A stretch of DNA of 61,276 nucleotides from NCBI GenBank assembly GCA_001584585.1, contig LSYV01000035.1, positions 822,513-883,788 on the forward strand, written 5' to 3'. The DNA comes from Gonium pectorale. Taxonomy: Eukaryota; Chlorophyta; Chlorophyceae; Chlamydomonadales; Volvocaceae. Shown here in pieces: positions 43,324 through 55,203 of the stretch (its first letter is position 1; each line of letters opens with the position of its first letter). The translations under genes and the position numbers were made by a program. Below the pieces are notes generated by a model that worked only from the letters and a program-made list of their open reading frames with translations, did no database searches and was not told where the DNA came from.

Positions 43324-46300
43324 TTAGCCAGCGTTGTTGGCGCCGCCGGTGCCCTGCCCACCGCCGGCTCCCTGCCCCTGTCCAGGCCCCTGCGTCTTGC
43401 TCCCCTTGAAGCCCAGATCCAGCGCCCTGATCTTGGCCCAGCGCCGGTGCTCCGCCTCTGCGTCGTGGACGACGTACCTGCGGGCGGGAAGGGCAGCAGA
43501 ATGAGCAGTTACAAGTCGAGCCGGGGCGGTGAGTGGGAGGCGCAGGCGAGGGGAGCGAAGCAGCGGCGTGCCACAAGGTCGGCGTGCTGGTGGAGGCAGT
43601 GCGGGATGGCCCCAGCGAAGGCGGCCAGGCTACAGTGCCGGACGACTTGTACATGCGTACAGTGGGTATGGTGACGTCCCGCCTTGGACATGGTGTAACA
43701 AAGCTACACCGGCACAGGCAGGGGCCGCTCCCCACCACAGTCCGACACCCCACCCCTGCTCGCAGTCACCCCCTCGCCAGATGCACGCACCAGTCGGGCC
43801 GCGCCACGTGCGGGTTCATGCGGTAGTTCTGCAGCAGCTCCTCGCCGTCCCGCAGGCCCCGCGTGGCCACCAGCACCAGCAGCCGCACCACCCCGCCGGG
43901 CGGCGTCAGCACCTCCCACGGCCGTAGCTCGCCCGGCGCCCGCCGACGCTGGCCCTTGCGCCCCTCGCCGCCGCGGCCTCGCCGCTCCTTGGCCTCGTCC
44001 TCCTCCTCGCTCTCCGCCTCTTCGTCATCGCCCCCGTCGTCTTCCTCGCCGTATTTATTGCCGTACGGGTCGTACGACATGGGCGGTTGCACGACTGGGA
44101 GGTACGCTCGCAGCCACGGCCGGGAGGTGAGGTCCAGGTCGGGGTGGTCGAGGGCGATGTCCAGGGGAGCCTCAATCACGTTGGGGGACTGACCTGCGGA
44201 GAGCATCGCATGGGACAGGCGAGACGGGGAGGACTGGGAACGAGGGAATCGGGAGACCGCGGAGAGGGCGGTACATGATTCAGGAAGAAGTAGGCGGTAC
44301 CGGTAATCCTGGACCCCGCCATCGGCGCCATAAACACCAAGGCTCACGTCCTCTGCATTATGGAATCCTTTTCTAGATTGGGCTCGGACTGCGCTGCCTA
44401 TCGGTTCGATCAGTCAAGCCCCACCTCCCACGCAGCTCACCTCTCCCCGGGTGGTTGGCAAAGTGGCCCAGGGCCAGTGGGTGGCGCCCCTCAAGCAGCG
44501 ACAAGGAGCTGCTTAGGGGCCCAGCCCACGTCCACCAACGCCGCTCGCCGTCCGCATCCGCGTCCGCTCCGGGGCCCCCGGCGCCGTGCCGGCAGCGGAG
44601 GCCGGCCCCGGCCGTGGTCCCCTACCAGCCTCAGCGCCGGACATCGAAACCGCCCGCTCTGGCCCTGGCAGCGGGCTGGCAGAGGCGGCCTCCGGCGCCG
44701 TCCCAGGCACTGGACCGGAGTCTCCCCGCCCCCATGGCTTGGAGTCAACTATGCTCTGATCGAAGCGGCAGCTCAGGTAAGGGTTGTCCGTGTCGACCTG
44801 GGAGTGGGCGGGGGCGGATCCGACATGTGGCCCCAGGACCCGCTGGTAGCCTGGAGTACCGGTGCTGGACGCCCCTGCACAACCCGCCCACACCCATACG
44901 ACCTACGCACTTGCGTACCGGCAAGTTGGCAATGCCGCATGTCCGATTCCCACACCTCCGGATCGTGCGCCTCGAGGCATCCCTTCGAATCCGACCTCCT
45001 CCCTAGCGCTGTCCCTCAGGCCACCCTTACTGTATGGCCATAGCCGGACATTACCCACCCGCGGGTAGTTGGGCATGTGTGCCAGCTGTGTGCGGCCATA
45101 CAGGACACCCGGGAAGATGGCCACCACTGCGCCGGCCCTTGCCTCGCCCCGCAGGAACAGCCCCGTGCCTGGGGAGGGGGGCAGCGCCGGAGGGCGGGCG
45201 GCCATCAAGCTTGCGCACTGGCCGTCGGCGCATGAAGCAAGGAGCAAGGCGTGGAGAAACGGCGCCAGCGGCCCGAGCTCCAGCCGTTACCGGTAGATGG
45301 CGCCGTGCTGGGCTGCGCGCTCGCCGCGGGCACGCCCTGCCGGTCCGGCATGAGCGGCGCGGTGCTGCATCAAGACTGCTGCATCAAGACTAGCACCACG
45401 ACGTGGCGGCTGCTCGCTCCCGCCGCCTGCCGCAAACACAGCCCCCCACAACCCACCGCATGCATGCACGCCGCGTCAAGACGCTGTCGGCCTACCTGCC
45501 TCCGGGTGAGGAACCTCGGATGGCCGCAACTCCAGGCTAAATCCCAGCCGCCGCTGCAGCGCCGCCGCCACCTCGGAAGCGCTCAGCTCCCGAGCTGCGG
45601 CCGAGCCCGCTGCCGCCGCCGCCGTCCCCGTCGCCGTCTGCGCCTGCGTCGCGCCGCTGCTGCCGGCCCCACATGCTGCTGCCGCTGCTGCCGGCAACGC
45701 TGACGCCGCTGACGCCGCAGGAGGCGGCTGGCGGCTTTCCGCCACTCTGTTGAGCAGCTTTCGCAGGCCGGACGCTTCCCGCTCCCGCTGCCGCTCAAGG
45801 CGGGCGTGGGCGGCGGTAGTGCGGGCGGCTGCCAGGGCGGGGTCGCCCGCCTGCGGTGAGCGAACAGACCAGAGAATTGGTGAAAGCGGGGAAGTGTCAA
45901 AACACCAGGCACTGTCAGAAGGTCACGTGTTCTGCCCCGAGATACCCAACCAGGCTACGAGAGACCTGGGCGTGTACTTTTCAAGCATGCGAGATCGGTC
46001 TCGTGCTCCCACAGCGGAAATGGGTTTCACAACATCGGGTTCCGCCCGTGCAGTGGCTGCCATGAGCAACCAGACACAAGGACCCAGCAGCGAGGTCCAG
46101 AGGCCTCCCCCGCCCCGTCACAAAGCGTGCCTCCGCACCTGCACCAGCTCCTCGTGGAGCGCCTGCGCTGTGCCCAGCACCTGCTGACGCAGGGACGCCT
46201 CAACTTCGGAGCGGACCGCCGAGAGGTCCAGGGAGTGGCTCTGCGGGGTTGCAGACGGGAGGATGTGAGGCGCGGGGCCGCGCAGAGGCCAGAGCAGGAG

Positions 46301-46731
46301 GGCTGGGGGAAAAGCGCCCGGGCCGCGCGGTCTGCCATAGACGCGGACCATGGCCATGACGCGCTGCGTCGAGGATTGAAGCAGGTGGCGTTGATCCTTT
46401 TTCGTCTTGAGGGAGCCCAAGCCTCCACAAACTAGCTGACCTAGCGGGGCTCGTGCAGCACGCGGCCGGGCTCTTTCCCCTGTAGCCCCCTGACCCCTCG
46501 CCCTCAATCCCTTGCGACTGCCCCAGCTTGGCTCCCCTGCCTCTGGCGACACACCTTCATGATCAGCTGCTGCATGTTCGCCGCCCGGTTTTGTGCGGCC
46601 GCCTTGTGGAGTTGTGTCAGGATATACAGCCGCTGCAAGTCCATCTCATGCTGTATCTGTCGCTCCTTGGGCAGGCTGACAAAGCCAACAACCCACGAAG
46701 CAAAGCGGCTGGACAGAATAGAGCGCCACAT
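43324..46731 (-). CDS. SETD9-like SET-domain methyltransferase
   Basis: Minus-strand exons: 46555-46731, 46139-46240, 45496-45850, 45059-45168, then a stretch within 44441-44797, 43791-44193 and 43324-43477 (about 480 aa). The N-terminal half is helical and charged. The SET core begins with TGLFLRGEARAGAVVAIFPGVLYG, like the 'G-GVF-...-GAVV-...-YPG-Y' start of SETD9, then NPYLSCRFDQSIVD, LALGHFANHPGRGQSPNVI and finally VLVATRGLRDGEELLQNYRMNP. The last motifs carry the SET hallmark Asn-His and the ELLxNY residues that bind S-adenosylmethionine and complete the active site. The target protein is unknown. Acidic and Arg/Gly-rich insertions lie between the last two. Within 44441-44797 the frame must change between the NPYLSC part and the FANHP part; a 221-base intron (44490-44710) with a weak GAG acceptor would restore it, or there is an indel. 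It is divergent with the lumen-protein gene. Confidence 0.75.
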
Positions 46732-47023
46732 GGCCAATCAATAAACTCGAATTGTAATGCGCTTAGTTACAAGCCTGTTGCATAACTCGGTGCGATGGTG
46801 GCTTCTCAAGGGTGTTACATGGGTTCCGTAAGAAACACAGTTGATCGCGTCAATATTCACATTTGAACAAGTGAGTCTTGCCATACGGATGTATGCTTGC
46901 ATCTGTCGTGCTCTGCGCATGAGCGACTCGACCATACTTGCACGACTGAGAAAGGAATGCCGCTTGCTTCGCTCGAAACACATACCTCATACAATTGGTT
47001 CTCATAACTTACAGACTGAAGGA
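46732..47023. promoter_or_regulatory. Shared upstream region of the SET gene and the lumen-protein gene
   Basis: Only 292 bases separate the divergent ATGs, the shortest such gap in the window. The chosen plus-strand start is 47024. An earlier in-frame ATG exists but would add a Cys/Arg-rich leader unlike a transit peptide. No specific element could be assigned. Confidence 0.5.
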
Positions 47024-48382
47024 ATGATGGCATCTTTGCCACTATCGTCGACCCTGTCGACGCGAGCCCCGAGCCGACCCGTAGTGCGCCGGCAGACTAT
47101 CAAAGTCGCAGCGGCGGCCTCACGATGGTAAGCTGGTGGAAGCGACGCTGTTGGACGGTTGCAGACTTGCTGGCACTCCATCCTGTGGTACCCAACCTCC
47201 GCCACCACCTGTTGGCTGGGCATCCACAGCTCAGCTGCCCATCCTCACAGGATGGCACCTATTGTGCCAGTATCGGACGATGACGCCCGGAGCAGCCCTG
47301 AGGCGAAGCGGCGGCCTCCCGCGCTGCTCTTTGCCGGCCTCGCCGTGGCGTCTTCGTTTGCGCTGCTGGTGAGCAGTCCCCCGTACCCGCCGAAGGCTCT
47401 GGCTGCGGTCATAGGCAATCACATAAGTGGCAAGCCAGCTACCCGCGCGCCAGCCTGCCTGCCTGCCCCAACCGTGCACCTCGACCCGTGCGCTCCGCCC
47501 ACCTCGACCCGTGCGCTCCGCCCATACCCAAGCCGCATCCTCGCGGCCCCCCCACCGGCCCCCACCTCGCCTCCCATGTGACCTCGCTTGGCTCCCCACC
47601 TCGTGTGCCCCTTCGCAACCTCAACCCACAACCCATTCATCCGGTCGCCCGGCACTCACACAGGCCTCCGCCGGTCCCGCGATGGCGCGGCTAGAGCTCC
47701 CCAACAAGGAGGTCGACAACGACACGTCGCCCCTCGTGCAGAGTGCGTGACACTGCGGGGCTCGGGCCCACCTGGTGTTCGGTCGGCACTCGGCAGCCCT
47801 GGAGGCTGCGGGGCTTGGGCCCACCAGTTAATCCCTCTGGTGTTGGGTCGGCAGCCCTGGAGGCCGGGCTACTTCCCGCATGTCGCCAGTCGGAATACGT
47901 GCATACTTGTATGGGCCCTTGGTGTCAGTGCTGACCGGCCTCTTGGTAACCGTCCCCCCTCTCCCCCGCGTGCGCGGCCGTCCTCCTCAGAGCTGCTGCA
48001 GCGCACCGCCGAGAACAAGGACCGCTACGCCAAGGAGCGCCTGCAGGACTACTACAAGCGGAACTTCAAGGTGCGCTTGGGCGCGGCCCGCATCGGTAGC
48101 GCAGCCCTCGCCGGCTTGCAGCTCGTTGCACGGCAACTTTGAATGCGGCACAGACCGTGCACCGTAAACCGTCCTGGCGCTAAGCCCATGGGTGATTTTC
48201 CCGAGCAGGTTCACGGTATGCTCACATCACCAACGCCGCGGCCCCCCTTGCCACCTGGCCCCTCCCGACCCCTTCAGGAGTACTTTGAGTTCGAGGCGTC
48301 CAACGCAAAGGTGGCCAAGGCACGCGGCCTCAGCCCAGAGTCCGCTGCGGCCATCCAAAAGTGGCTGGAGGAGAACAAGTGA
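47024..48382 (+). CDS. Small predicted thylakoid-lumen protein
   Basis: Five exons join in phase: 47024-47127, 47251-47368, 47664-47742, 47991-48070, 48278-48382 (161 aa). Residues 1-36 (MMASLPLSSTLSTRAPSRP...) are Ser/Arg-rich with no acids, as in chloroplast transit peptides. A hydrophobic stretch (about 57-74) ends in AGPAMA, an AxA site typical of the thylakoid processing peptidase, so the mature protein would start near RLELPNKE. The mature 80-odd residues are charged and helical: KLLQRTAENKDRYAKERL, DYYKRNFKEYFEFEA and a C-terminal AIQKWLEENK. This resembles small conserved lumenal proteins of the green lineage, but I cannot name the family. Two start ATGs are adjacent (47024 and 47027). 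It is divergent with the SET gene. Confidence 0.72.
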
Positions 48383-48769
48383 GCGGCGAAGGAAGGAAAG
48401 CTCGGAGGCCGCCTCCTATGGGGCCGCTGGCTGCCTCTTGACCGTGTGGGATGTATCCTCTGGTGCTTCTTCTGGGTGCAAGGTGGATGCTACACTTCAT
48501 GGTGTTTCTGGGCTCGGCGGTCGAGGCGGCCCCTGCCACCTTGTTGCATCAGCACGCTCGCCATTCGCGTCGAGTGCCACAGCGCCGCACGACAACCCAG
48601 CCCGGCGGCAGGGATGCGTGGTGGCGGGGCATGAGGTGACGGGTACGGGGGCGCTGTGCCGCCCTGGTGGCTGATAGCCCGGTTAGAAGAACCGAGGACG
48701 CCGCCTTCCACGGTGGGAAACCACCCGGCTACGGTACTCCGCCATTGGGCGCTGGCAGGCCCTCTTGCT

Positions 48770-48774
48770 TGTAA
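48770..48774 (+). terminator. Candidate polyadenylation signal TGTAA
   Basis: TGTAA lies about 390 bases after the stop codon of the small lumen-protein gene, a typical distance for a chlamydomonadalean 3' UTR. It is a short match, so support is modest. Confidence 0.45.
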
Positions 48775-49466
48775 TCAAGAAGTGGGTAGCTGGCAGCAGG
48801 CACGGCACGCGGCAGGGCTCGAGTGCGCTCGTTTGCGAGGCCAGCTTGTTCCGCACATGACTGCAGGAGGGGCCAGAGCTTAGTTGCGGCAGGGACGCCT
48901 GGGTGCCGCTGGAGCTATCGATTGCGTTGGGAGGCGGGAGACCGCGGCCTACGCCTGGTCGCCTGATGCCTTCGTTTGCCCTTCCGGTTTCGCATCTTGC
49001 GCGTTGGACCTGTTGGACGTAGAGTCAGACCGCCGCGTGTGGGAAGGGTACACACGGACTTGCGGTGGGCTGCTTTGTAGCAGTCAGCGGAGGGGCCTTT
49101 GCACGTTTGGACTTTCGTGCGGAGGGGCATTCGAGCATGATCTGGGTACCTTCGATGTCGCCCATGGCCGTATGTCTTGTGCTTTGGTGCCCGGGTCTGG
49201 CTTTGTTGGCGTGTCAGCAGGAACCTCGGCGTGCCAATTCTTGAGCCTCACGGCTAGCGCGGAGGGTACGCAGCGCCGCTGTCACAAGATGTCTTGAGCA
49301 TATGGCACCACACGGTTGGGTGCTGTTGGGTCTATGTGAAGGCTTACAAAGGGGAATGCTACGGACGTGCGCAACGGCGGGTGTGAGTTGACGGGACGTG
49401 TGACACCAAGGCGTACGGCACAATGTAACATTGCATCCCGCTCACCGTAACTGCATTGATGTTCGG
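48775..49466. other. Intergenic region before the LRR gene
   Basis: No gene was recognised. The plus-strand open frame 48884-49297 has no family features and no convincing start. The last part probably holds the promoter and 5' UTR of the LRR gene. Confidence 0.5.
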
Positions 49467-52400
49467 ATGGATGGACCGTGCGCGTGGCCGACAGAAATCC
49501 CTTCGTGGGCAGATGCCGCTGGCCAAAGCCAACTTTTGTTGAACAACCTAGTAGGATTTGTAAACAGCATTTCATCCGGCGAATTCTTCAGCAAAGTAAT
49601 TGAAAGTCCGAACCCGGTGCGGCGCGGACGCCGCCTAAAGATGGCGAGCCTCATTCTCGCAGCGATGCCTGCCGCTCTTGGCGCATGGGTCATGGCTGCC
49701 AACGTCATCAGCGACACGACCCATTTTGTGCTGCCGAAAGAGCTTCAGGCGCTGGTGGATGCGGTTCGTGGCTTCCGGTGAGAGCGGGGTCCTCGGGGTA
49801 ACGGCCACCACCAACGGCTCGACACCAGCCTCGGCATGCTCGCGACGCCCTCGGAGTTGAAGCCACGCAGCCAGCCAAGCACCTCCGCAACTGGGTCCTC
49901 ATCACCACACCCGCCTTCCACGCCGGCGTGCCGGGGCCCATTGCACCCGCCTGCCTTTCACTGTCACCATTCCCTCGTCACCCCTCCCACGCCCATCCTA
50001 CCCTCCCTCCTTCCCTTCCTCTCCTGACCAGTACGTTCCCTTAACACACTCCAATGCAATCCCCCGCTCCCCGCCAGCTCTCGCCGTCGCCAGGCCAAGC
50101 GCCGTCACGCAGTGGGCCTGCTGGCCCCCCTCACCCTGGAGCGCGAGTGGCTGTTCGGCGCCCTGCCGCCCGCCGTCACAGCCAACGTGCTGGGCCGCCT
50201 CGACCCGGCGAGCCGCAAGGCCCTGCGGGCCGCCTGCCGCCGCACCCGCCTGGCCGTGGACGCCGTAACGACACGCCTCACGCTGGACGGCCGCGCGCTG
50301 CGCCGCCTCACTAGCGGCGTTGCGCCGCCGCTGTCGCTGCTGTTTCCGGCGCTGCGGGAGCTGCACCTTGCAGGATCACAGCCGACGGCGGGTCGGAGAG
50401 GCGGGAGAGGGGCAGGAGGGACAGGAGGAGGAGCTGCGGTAGCGGGCAGCCCGGCGCAGCTGGTGGCGGCGCTGGGCGCGGGGGCGATCGAGGGGCTGCC
50501 GTCGCTGGAGCTGCTGGACCTCAGCAGGTGGGTCGCGAGCGTACATGCGGATGGCGAGTGGCGGTGGTGTAGCGGGGGCCCCGTGGCTAATCAGGGTCGG
50601 CCCGGACCAGCCCCGTGCCTTCCGAGTGCCCTGCTCAAAGGCACTTGGCCGTGCTCATGACTGGGAAAGTGTGGAAAGTCAGTGAGGACCCGCCCCGCCC
50701 GTTATAGATTATGGCGTTACGGTGCGGAGCGCAAGGGTCGCGCCAGCGGGTCTTCAGCTGCACCTTGCCCTGCAGGGCCTGGGGGATGGGCGGGGGCTAT
50801 TGGTACGGCGTGTATGGGCGTCAGGAGGCCCTGGGTAATGCAGCGGCAGCAGTCAGTCGCGAGCATGCACTCGAACGATTGCTGCAAGCGCTACTGCGGT
50901 GGCCGGCGCCCGCGTAAGTCTCCCCACCGAACATTCCAAGGACCTAAGTTCCCCTGCGCGGCTCTTGGAGGGTTGGCTCCTTACCGTGTGTCCTGTCCTC
51001 ACCCGGCAGATGGCGCCGGCCCGCCTGCTCGTTCTCCAAACACGAGTGGAAGGCGATGCTGGACGTGCTACCGGACTCTGAGGCCGAGGCGTCCGGTGCC
51101 GCTGCGCCGGGGTCCTCAGCCGCCGCCTTGGCTGGCTGTCACGCGGGTATGCACGGCGGCGGCGGCGGCGGCAAGGGCGGGCGCGGCGCGGGGGCCCTCA
51201 CGCTGCGCCTGGACTGGCGGCTGCTGCCGTTGCGTCGCGAGTGGGAGCCGGTGTGGAAGCAGCCCGACTGGAAGGAGGTGCAGTGGGCGCTGCGGCTGGC
51301 GGCGCGGGCGCGACCGCAGGTGCGGACAGTGGGTGGGGTTCGTGCGGAGTGGGTCGCAAGTGGAGGAGGAGGAGGAGGGAGGGGCGTCGCGGCACTGCGG
51401 CGTTGCGCCTGGGAGCGAGCGATCCGCCTACGTCGCCTACGCCACACCCCGCCACCTCGCGCCACCCATACTACCTTTGTCTGCGCCACCCCTCGCCTTG
51501 GCCTACACCACCTCCGCCGCCTCTGCCACCTGTGCTGTCGCCGCCACTTCCGCTGCCTCCGCCACCTCCGCCAACCCTGCCACCCCCGACGTCTCTGCCA
51601 CCTCCGCCGGTCCACGCAGGTCCACGTGGAGCTCGAGGGCCCCCCGCTGCCGCTGCCGCATCCCGGGACGCTGGCCGCGTTCCGCGGCCTCACGACCCTG
51701 CGGCGGCTGCCCGTGGCGGTGGCGGCGGTGCCCGTGTGGGCCAGATTCAGGTGCTTACGGCCATGTTGGATTGGGCGCCATTGGCGTCAGGCCCGGGGGC
51801 ATTTGACGCGGGCAATTAACGAACCGGGGGGCCATTGTGCCTCGCTGTGCTGCAGGCGGGGCGCGGCAGGGCAGGGTCACGCTTTGCACGGGCTCAGGGG
51901 AGGGGCGAGTGTACGGTACGTGATGGAGGGGTTACGGACCAGGACATGTGCTGGTGGTGGTCGCGCCAGGACCCGCGGCGCCTGCGCAGGACTGCGTGCG
52001 GCCACTTGTGGGGAAAGAGGACGGTAACTGCCGCATTGCGCATCCACACTACTGCGGTGCTGCTCGACACCTGACACTCGGACGCAACGGACTATGGGCT
52101 GACGGTCCCTCTCCGGGCCTGCCAACACGCCGTCGCTGCCCCTGCGCCCCTCACGTACCCGCGGCAGGTTTGAGCACCTGGCCACGATGTCGGGCATACG
52201 GCACCTGACGATGCGGCTGCCGGCGGAGGAGCCGGCGGGCGCGGTGCTGGCGGCGCTGCAGGTGCGCGCGGCGAGGAGTGAAGCACGGCACGGCGCGTTG
52301 CATCGCCCCATTGCAGACGCTACCGGACCGGTGGACGCCGTGTTTACGACATGTAGTGTTTATAAAGCGACACAGCGGGCCGGCGACGCCGCAACAGCCG

Positions 52401-55203
52401 GGCGCCATCGCACCGTGCCGCTATTTGTCTCCAAGTCTGCAAAGTCGGCCAGCAGCGTGAGCTACGCGGTGTGTTAGCTGCACGGTGTCCAGCCTGGGCC
52501 CCACCTCCCCGCCCGCGCTCCTGCCCACCTCCCGCCCGCAGGAGCTGCGATACCTGGAGCTCCTGTCCCTGCCCGCCACCACCCTGCGCGACAGCGACCT
52601 GCCGGTGAGCTCGCCAGCGCGACCGCTCCAGACCGTGCTGGGGCTGGGGTCGCAGGCCCGCTGTTCCTCCCTGCGGGCATGCTGCGTTGCCGCCACGCAC
52701 CACATAACGCCTTGATAGTCAGTTCGCCGTTGGGGTGCCGGACCTGTGCTGCTGTGCTGATGGCCGCACACAAGGGCAGGCTCGTGTCTCGCCGTCCAGG
52801 CAGCAGCGAGTTCCCCTCTCCTACATCATGTGCGATTCGCTGTCCGCGACGCGACCCGTTGCCATTCTCTTCATTACGCCCCGACGAGGCGACTTGCCCC
52901 GGCTTGCAGGACCTGGCCCGCCTCCGTGGCCTCCGGACGCTCGTGGTGAGCACCGTGCGCGCGCCAGCTGCTACTGCTCTCCTCAGCAGCTCTGCTTCTT
53001 GTTGCTGTTGCCGTAGCTGCAGCTGCTGCGCCGGGATACCGCCGCAAAGGCGGGCGGGACGCACGCTTCGGAGTACGGTTGGGATGCCCTGGCGGTGTAC
53101 GATTGGGATGCCTTGGCGCAGTCTCGGTGGTTAGGACTGGGGGGCTGTCAGCGAGTTACAAACGCCGAAGTTAAGGGCAGACATGCCGTTACTCGGGCTG
53201 CCACTCCGTATACGTATCGAGCTTTGCCCGAACTGTGATTCGGATTTGAGCTGTCCTTGGTACAGACGAGGGACACGAACACACGAGTACCTTATCCATG
53301 CCCTCCAAACCCTGATCAACAGATTGGAGGCCTTGTGTTGGAGGTTCCAGCGATACCGACCGTCGCCGGTGCGGGTCCCCTCCCTGGCTTGGAGCGGCTC
53401 GTCGTCCGCAGCCGCCTGTATGTGGCCCCAAGCCTGGGCTTGCTCCCCTGCCTTCCGGCACTGGCGGCGCTCGGGGTGCGCGCTCAGGCGCTGCCCACAC
53501 AGCAGCCGCTCGCGCTGCTGCCGCAGGCACCGGCACCCGTGCCGGCAGCGCCGCCGCCGCCGCCGCCGGCTGCTGCACAGGCGGCAGCAGCGGCTGCGGC
53601 TGCGGCTGCGCCTGGGGGCCTGTTGCAGGAGCTCGTGCAACACCAGATGGCGCAGCTGGCGGCAGTGGCCGGCGGCGGCGCCGCCGCCGCTGGCGGCGGT
53701 GCCGCTCAACCGCTGCATCACATGTGGGCCCCCGCCCCGGCGGCGGCGGTGGCAGCCGGCGGACCTGGCGGCAGCCAGAGGCCGCAGGCGCATGGCGGTG
53801 CTCATGTGGCGCCGCCTGCTGCCCCTGAGTTCCCCGTGTGCCTGCGGGAGGTGTGCGTGATGTTTGACGAGCGGACCAGGCGCCAGGCTCGACCCGCGGG
53901 GGCAGGGGAGGCTGAGGCCGATCCAGTCGCGGCGGCGGAAAAATCAGAGTCGGCAGCTGCGGCGCTGCTGGCGGCGGCGGCGGCCCTGCCCACGCTGCAG
54001 CGGGTCCGGCTATGGCGCTGTCGGAGCCCGGGGGCTGTCCTCAAGCTGCTGCGGCCGGCGGTGGACCGGCTCCAGGTGAGGGGGCAAGCTCCACGGCGAG
54101 ACGCGGGTGCGGGAGCCTGTTTGCGGCGGGGTTGCAGTAACACCCGGTGGCTTCGGGCCTGCTCTGCCTGCACGCGGCCAAGCGGGTTGCAGCTCATCGT
54201 CCCCTCCTCCCTTTCATGTTGAGCATGCAAACGGCGTGCTCGAGCATGGTCCAGCCCCTGTGTTTCACTTTGCCATACGTGCGTCGAGTATTGTCCTCCC
54301 TGTGCCAAACACTGACCAACGCGTACACGTGTGCAGCTGCCACTGGTGCTGCTGGAGCTGCACGATACAGGGCCCTGCAGCTCGGGCCCACACGCCCACC
54401 CACGCCATCGCCAGTCCCACGGCGGGACCCGACAGCCGAGGGCGGGGGCGGTCCGCTCCGCGGTGCGCGGGGCCCACGCGGCTGCTCATGCCGGGCGGGG
54501 CGGGCCGGACGCGCCTCCGCATCACGAGGTGGATGAGGATCAGGAGCTGGGCGGGGAGCTCGAGGGCTTCCCGGACGCAGAAGTGGGTGGAGAGGGGGAC
54601 GGAGACGCGGATGGCGCCGCAGAGACGGAGGCGCTGTCAGACGAGGAGGGCGACTACGTCGATGAGGAAGGCTCCGAGTCGGGCTCTGATGACGAGGGGG
54701 AAGAGGAGGAGGAAGAGGAGGAGCAGCAGCAGCAGCAGCAAGCTTGCGGCAGCGGCGATGGTGACGGCGACAGCGGCGACGGATCCGCGGCGCTGCTGAC
54801 ATCGCTGCTGACGTGCCGCCCCTGGAGCAGCCCCTCCCTGTCCCTGGCGGCGCTGCTGCTGGGCTGCTGCCGAAACCTGGTGCTGGCGGGAGGGGACGCA
54901 GGGCTGCTGTACGCACTGGCGGCAGCGGGCCGGCAGGCCCAGCCGGCGGCGGCCTGGGGCGCGGCGGCGCCGTCGTCGGCAGCTACGAGAGCCTCAGGCA
55001 TCCAGACGGCGACGGCGCGGCTGGTGGTCCGGCGGCAGGGCGGCCTGGATGAGAGGCTGCTGCTGCGGCTGCTGAGCGGGCTGCCGGGTCTGGCGTCGCT
55101 GGGGCTGGCGGGCTGCGGCGGCGTGGGGCTGGGGGAGGTGCTGGCGGTGCGGGGCAGGGCGGGCGCGGGCGCGGTGAGCCTTGCCTGGTCGCACGAGGGC
55201 TGA
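49467..55203 (+). CDS. Leucine-rich, F-box-like protein
   Basis: Nine exons join in phase to 1,004 aa: 49467-49777, 50078-50527, 51010-51319, 51620-51750, 52168-52261, 52542-52604, 52910-52945, 53323-54075, 54337-55203. Exon 1 encodes a possible membrane segment (about 58-76). Exon 2 has an F-box-like helix set (LPPAVTANVLGRLDPASRKALRAACRRTRLAVD). Leucine-rich segments follow through the protein: LFPALRELHLAG, LPSLELLDLSR, LRYLELLSLPATTLRDSDLP, LARLRGLRTLV and LLSGLPGLASLGLAGCGGVGLGEVL. Exon 7 is only 36 bases. Long Ala/Pro/Gly runs, an acidic run and a short polyglutamine (54724-54741) interrupt the repeats. If the F-box is real it would bind SKP1 and select ubiquitylation substrates, but this is inference. 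Exon 1 has a stop immediately after its donor, so it could instead be a separate 104-aa gene. Confidence 0.65.

Noticed and set aside
48884..49297. 137-codon plus-strand frame before the LRR gene
   Set aside because: No family features or splice context; more likely 3' flank or intergenic DNA.
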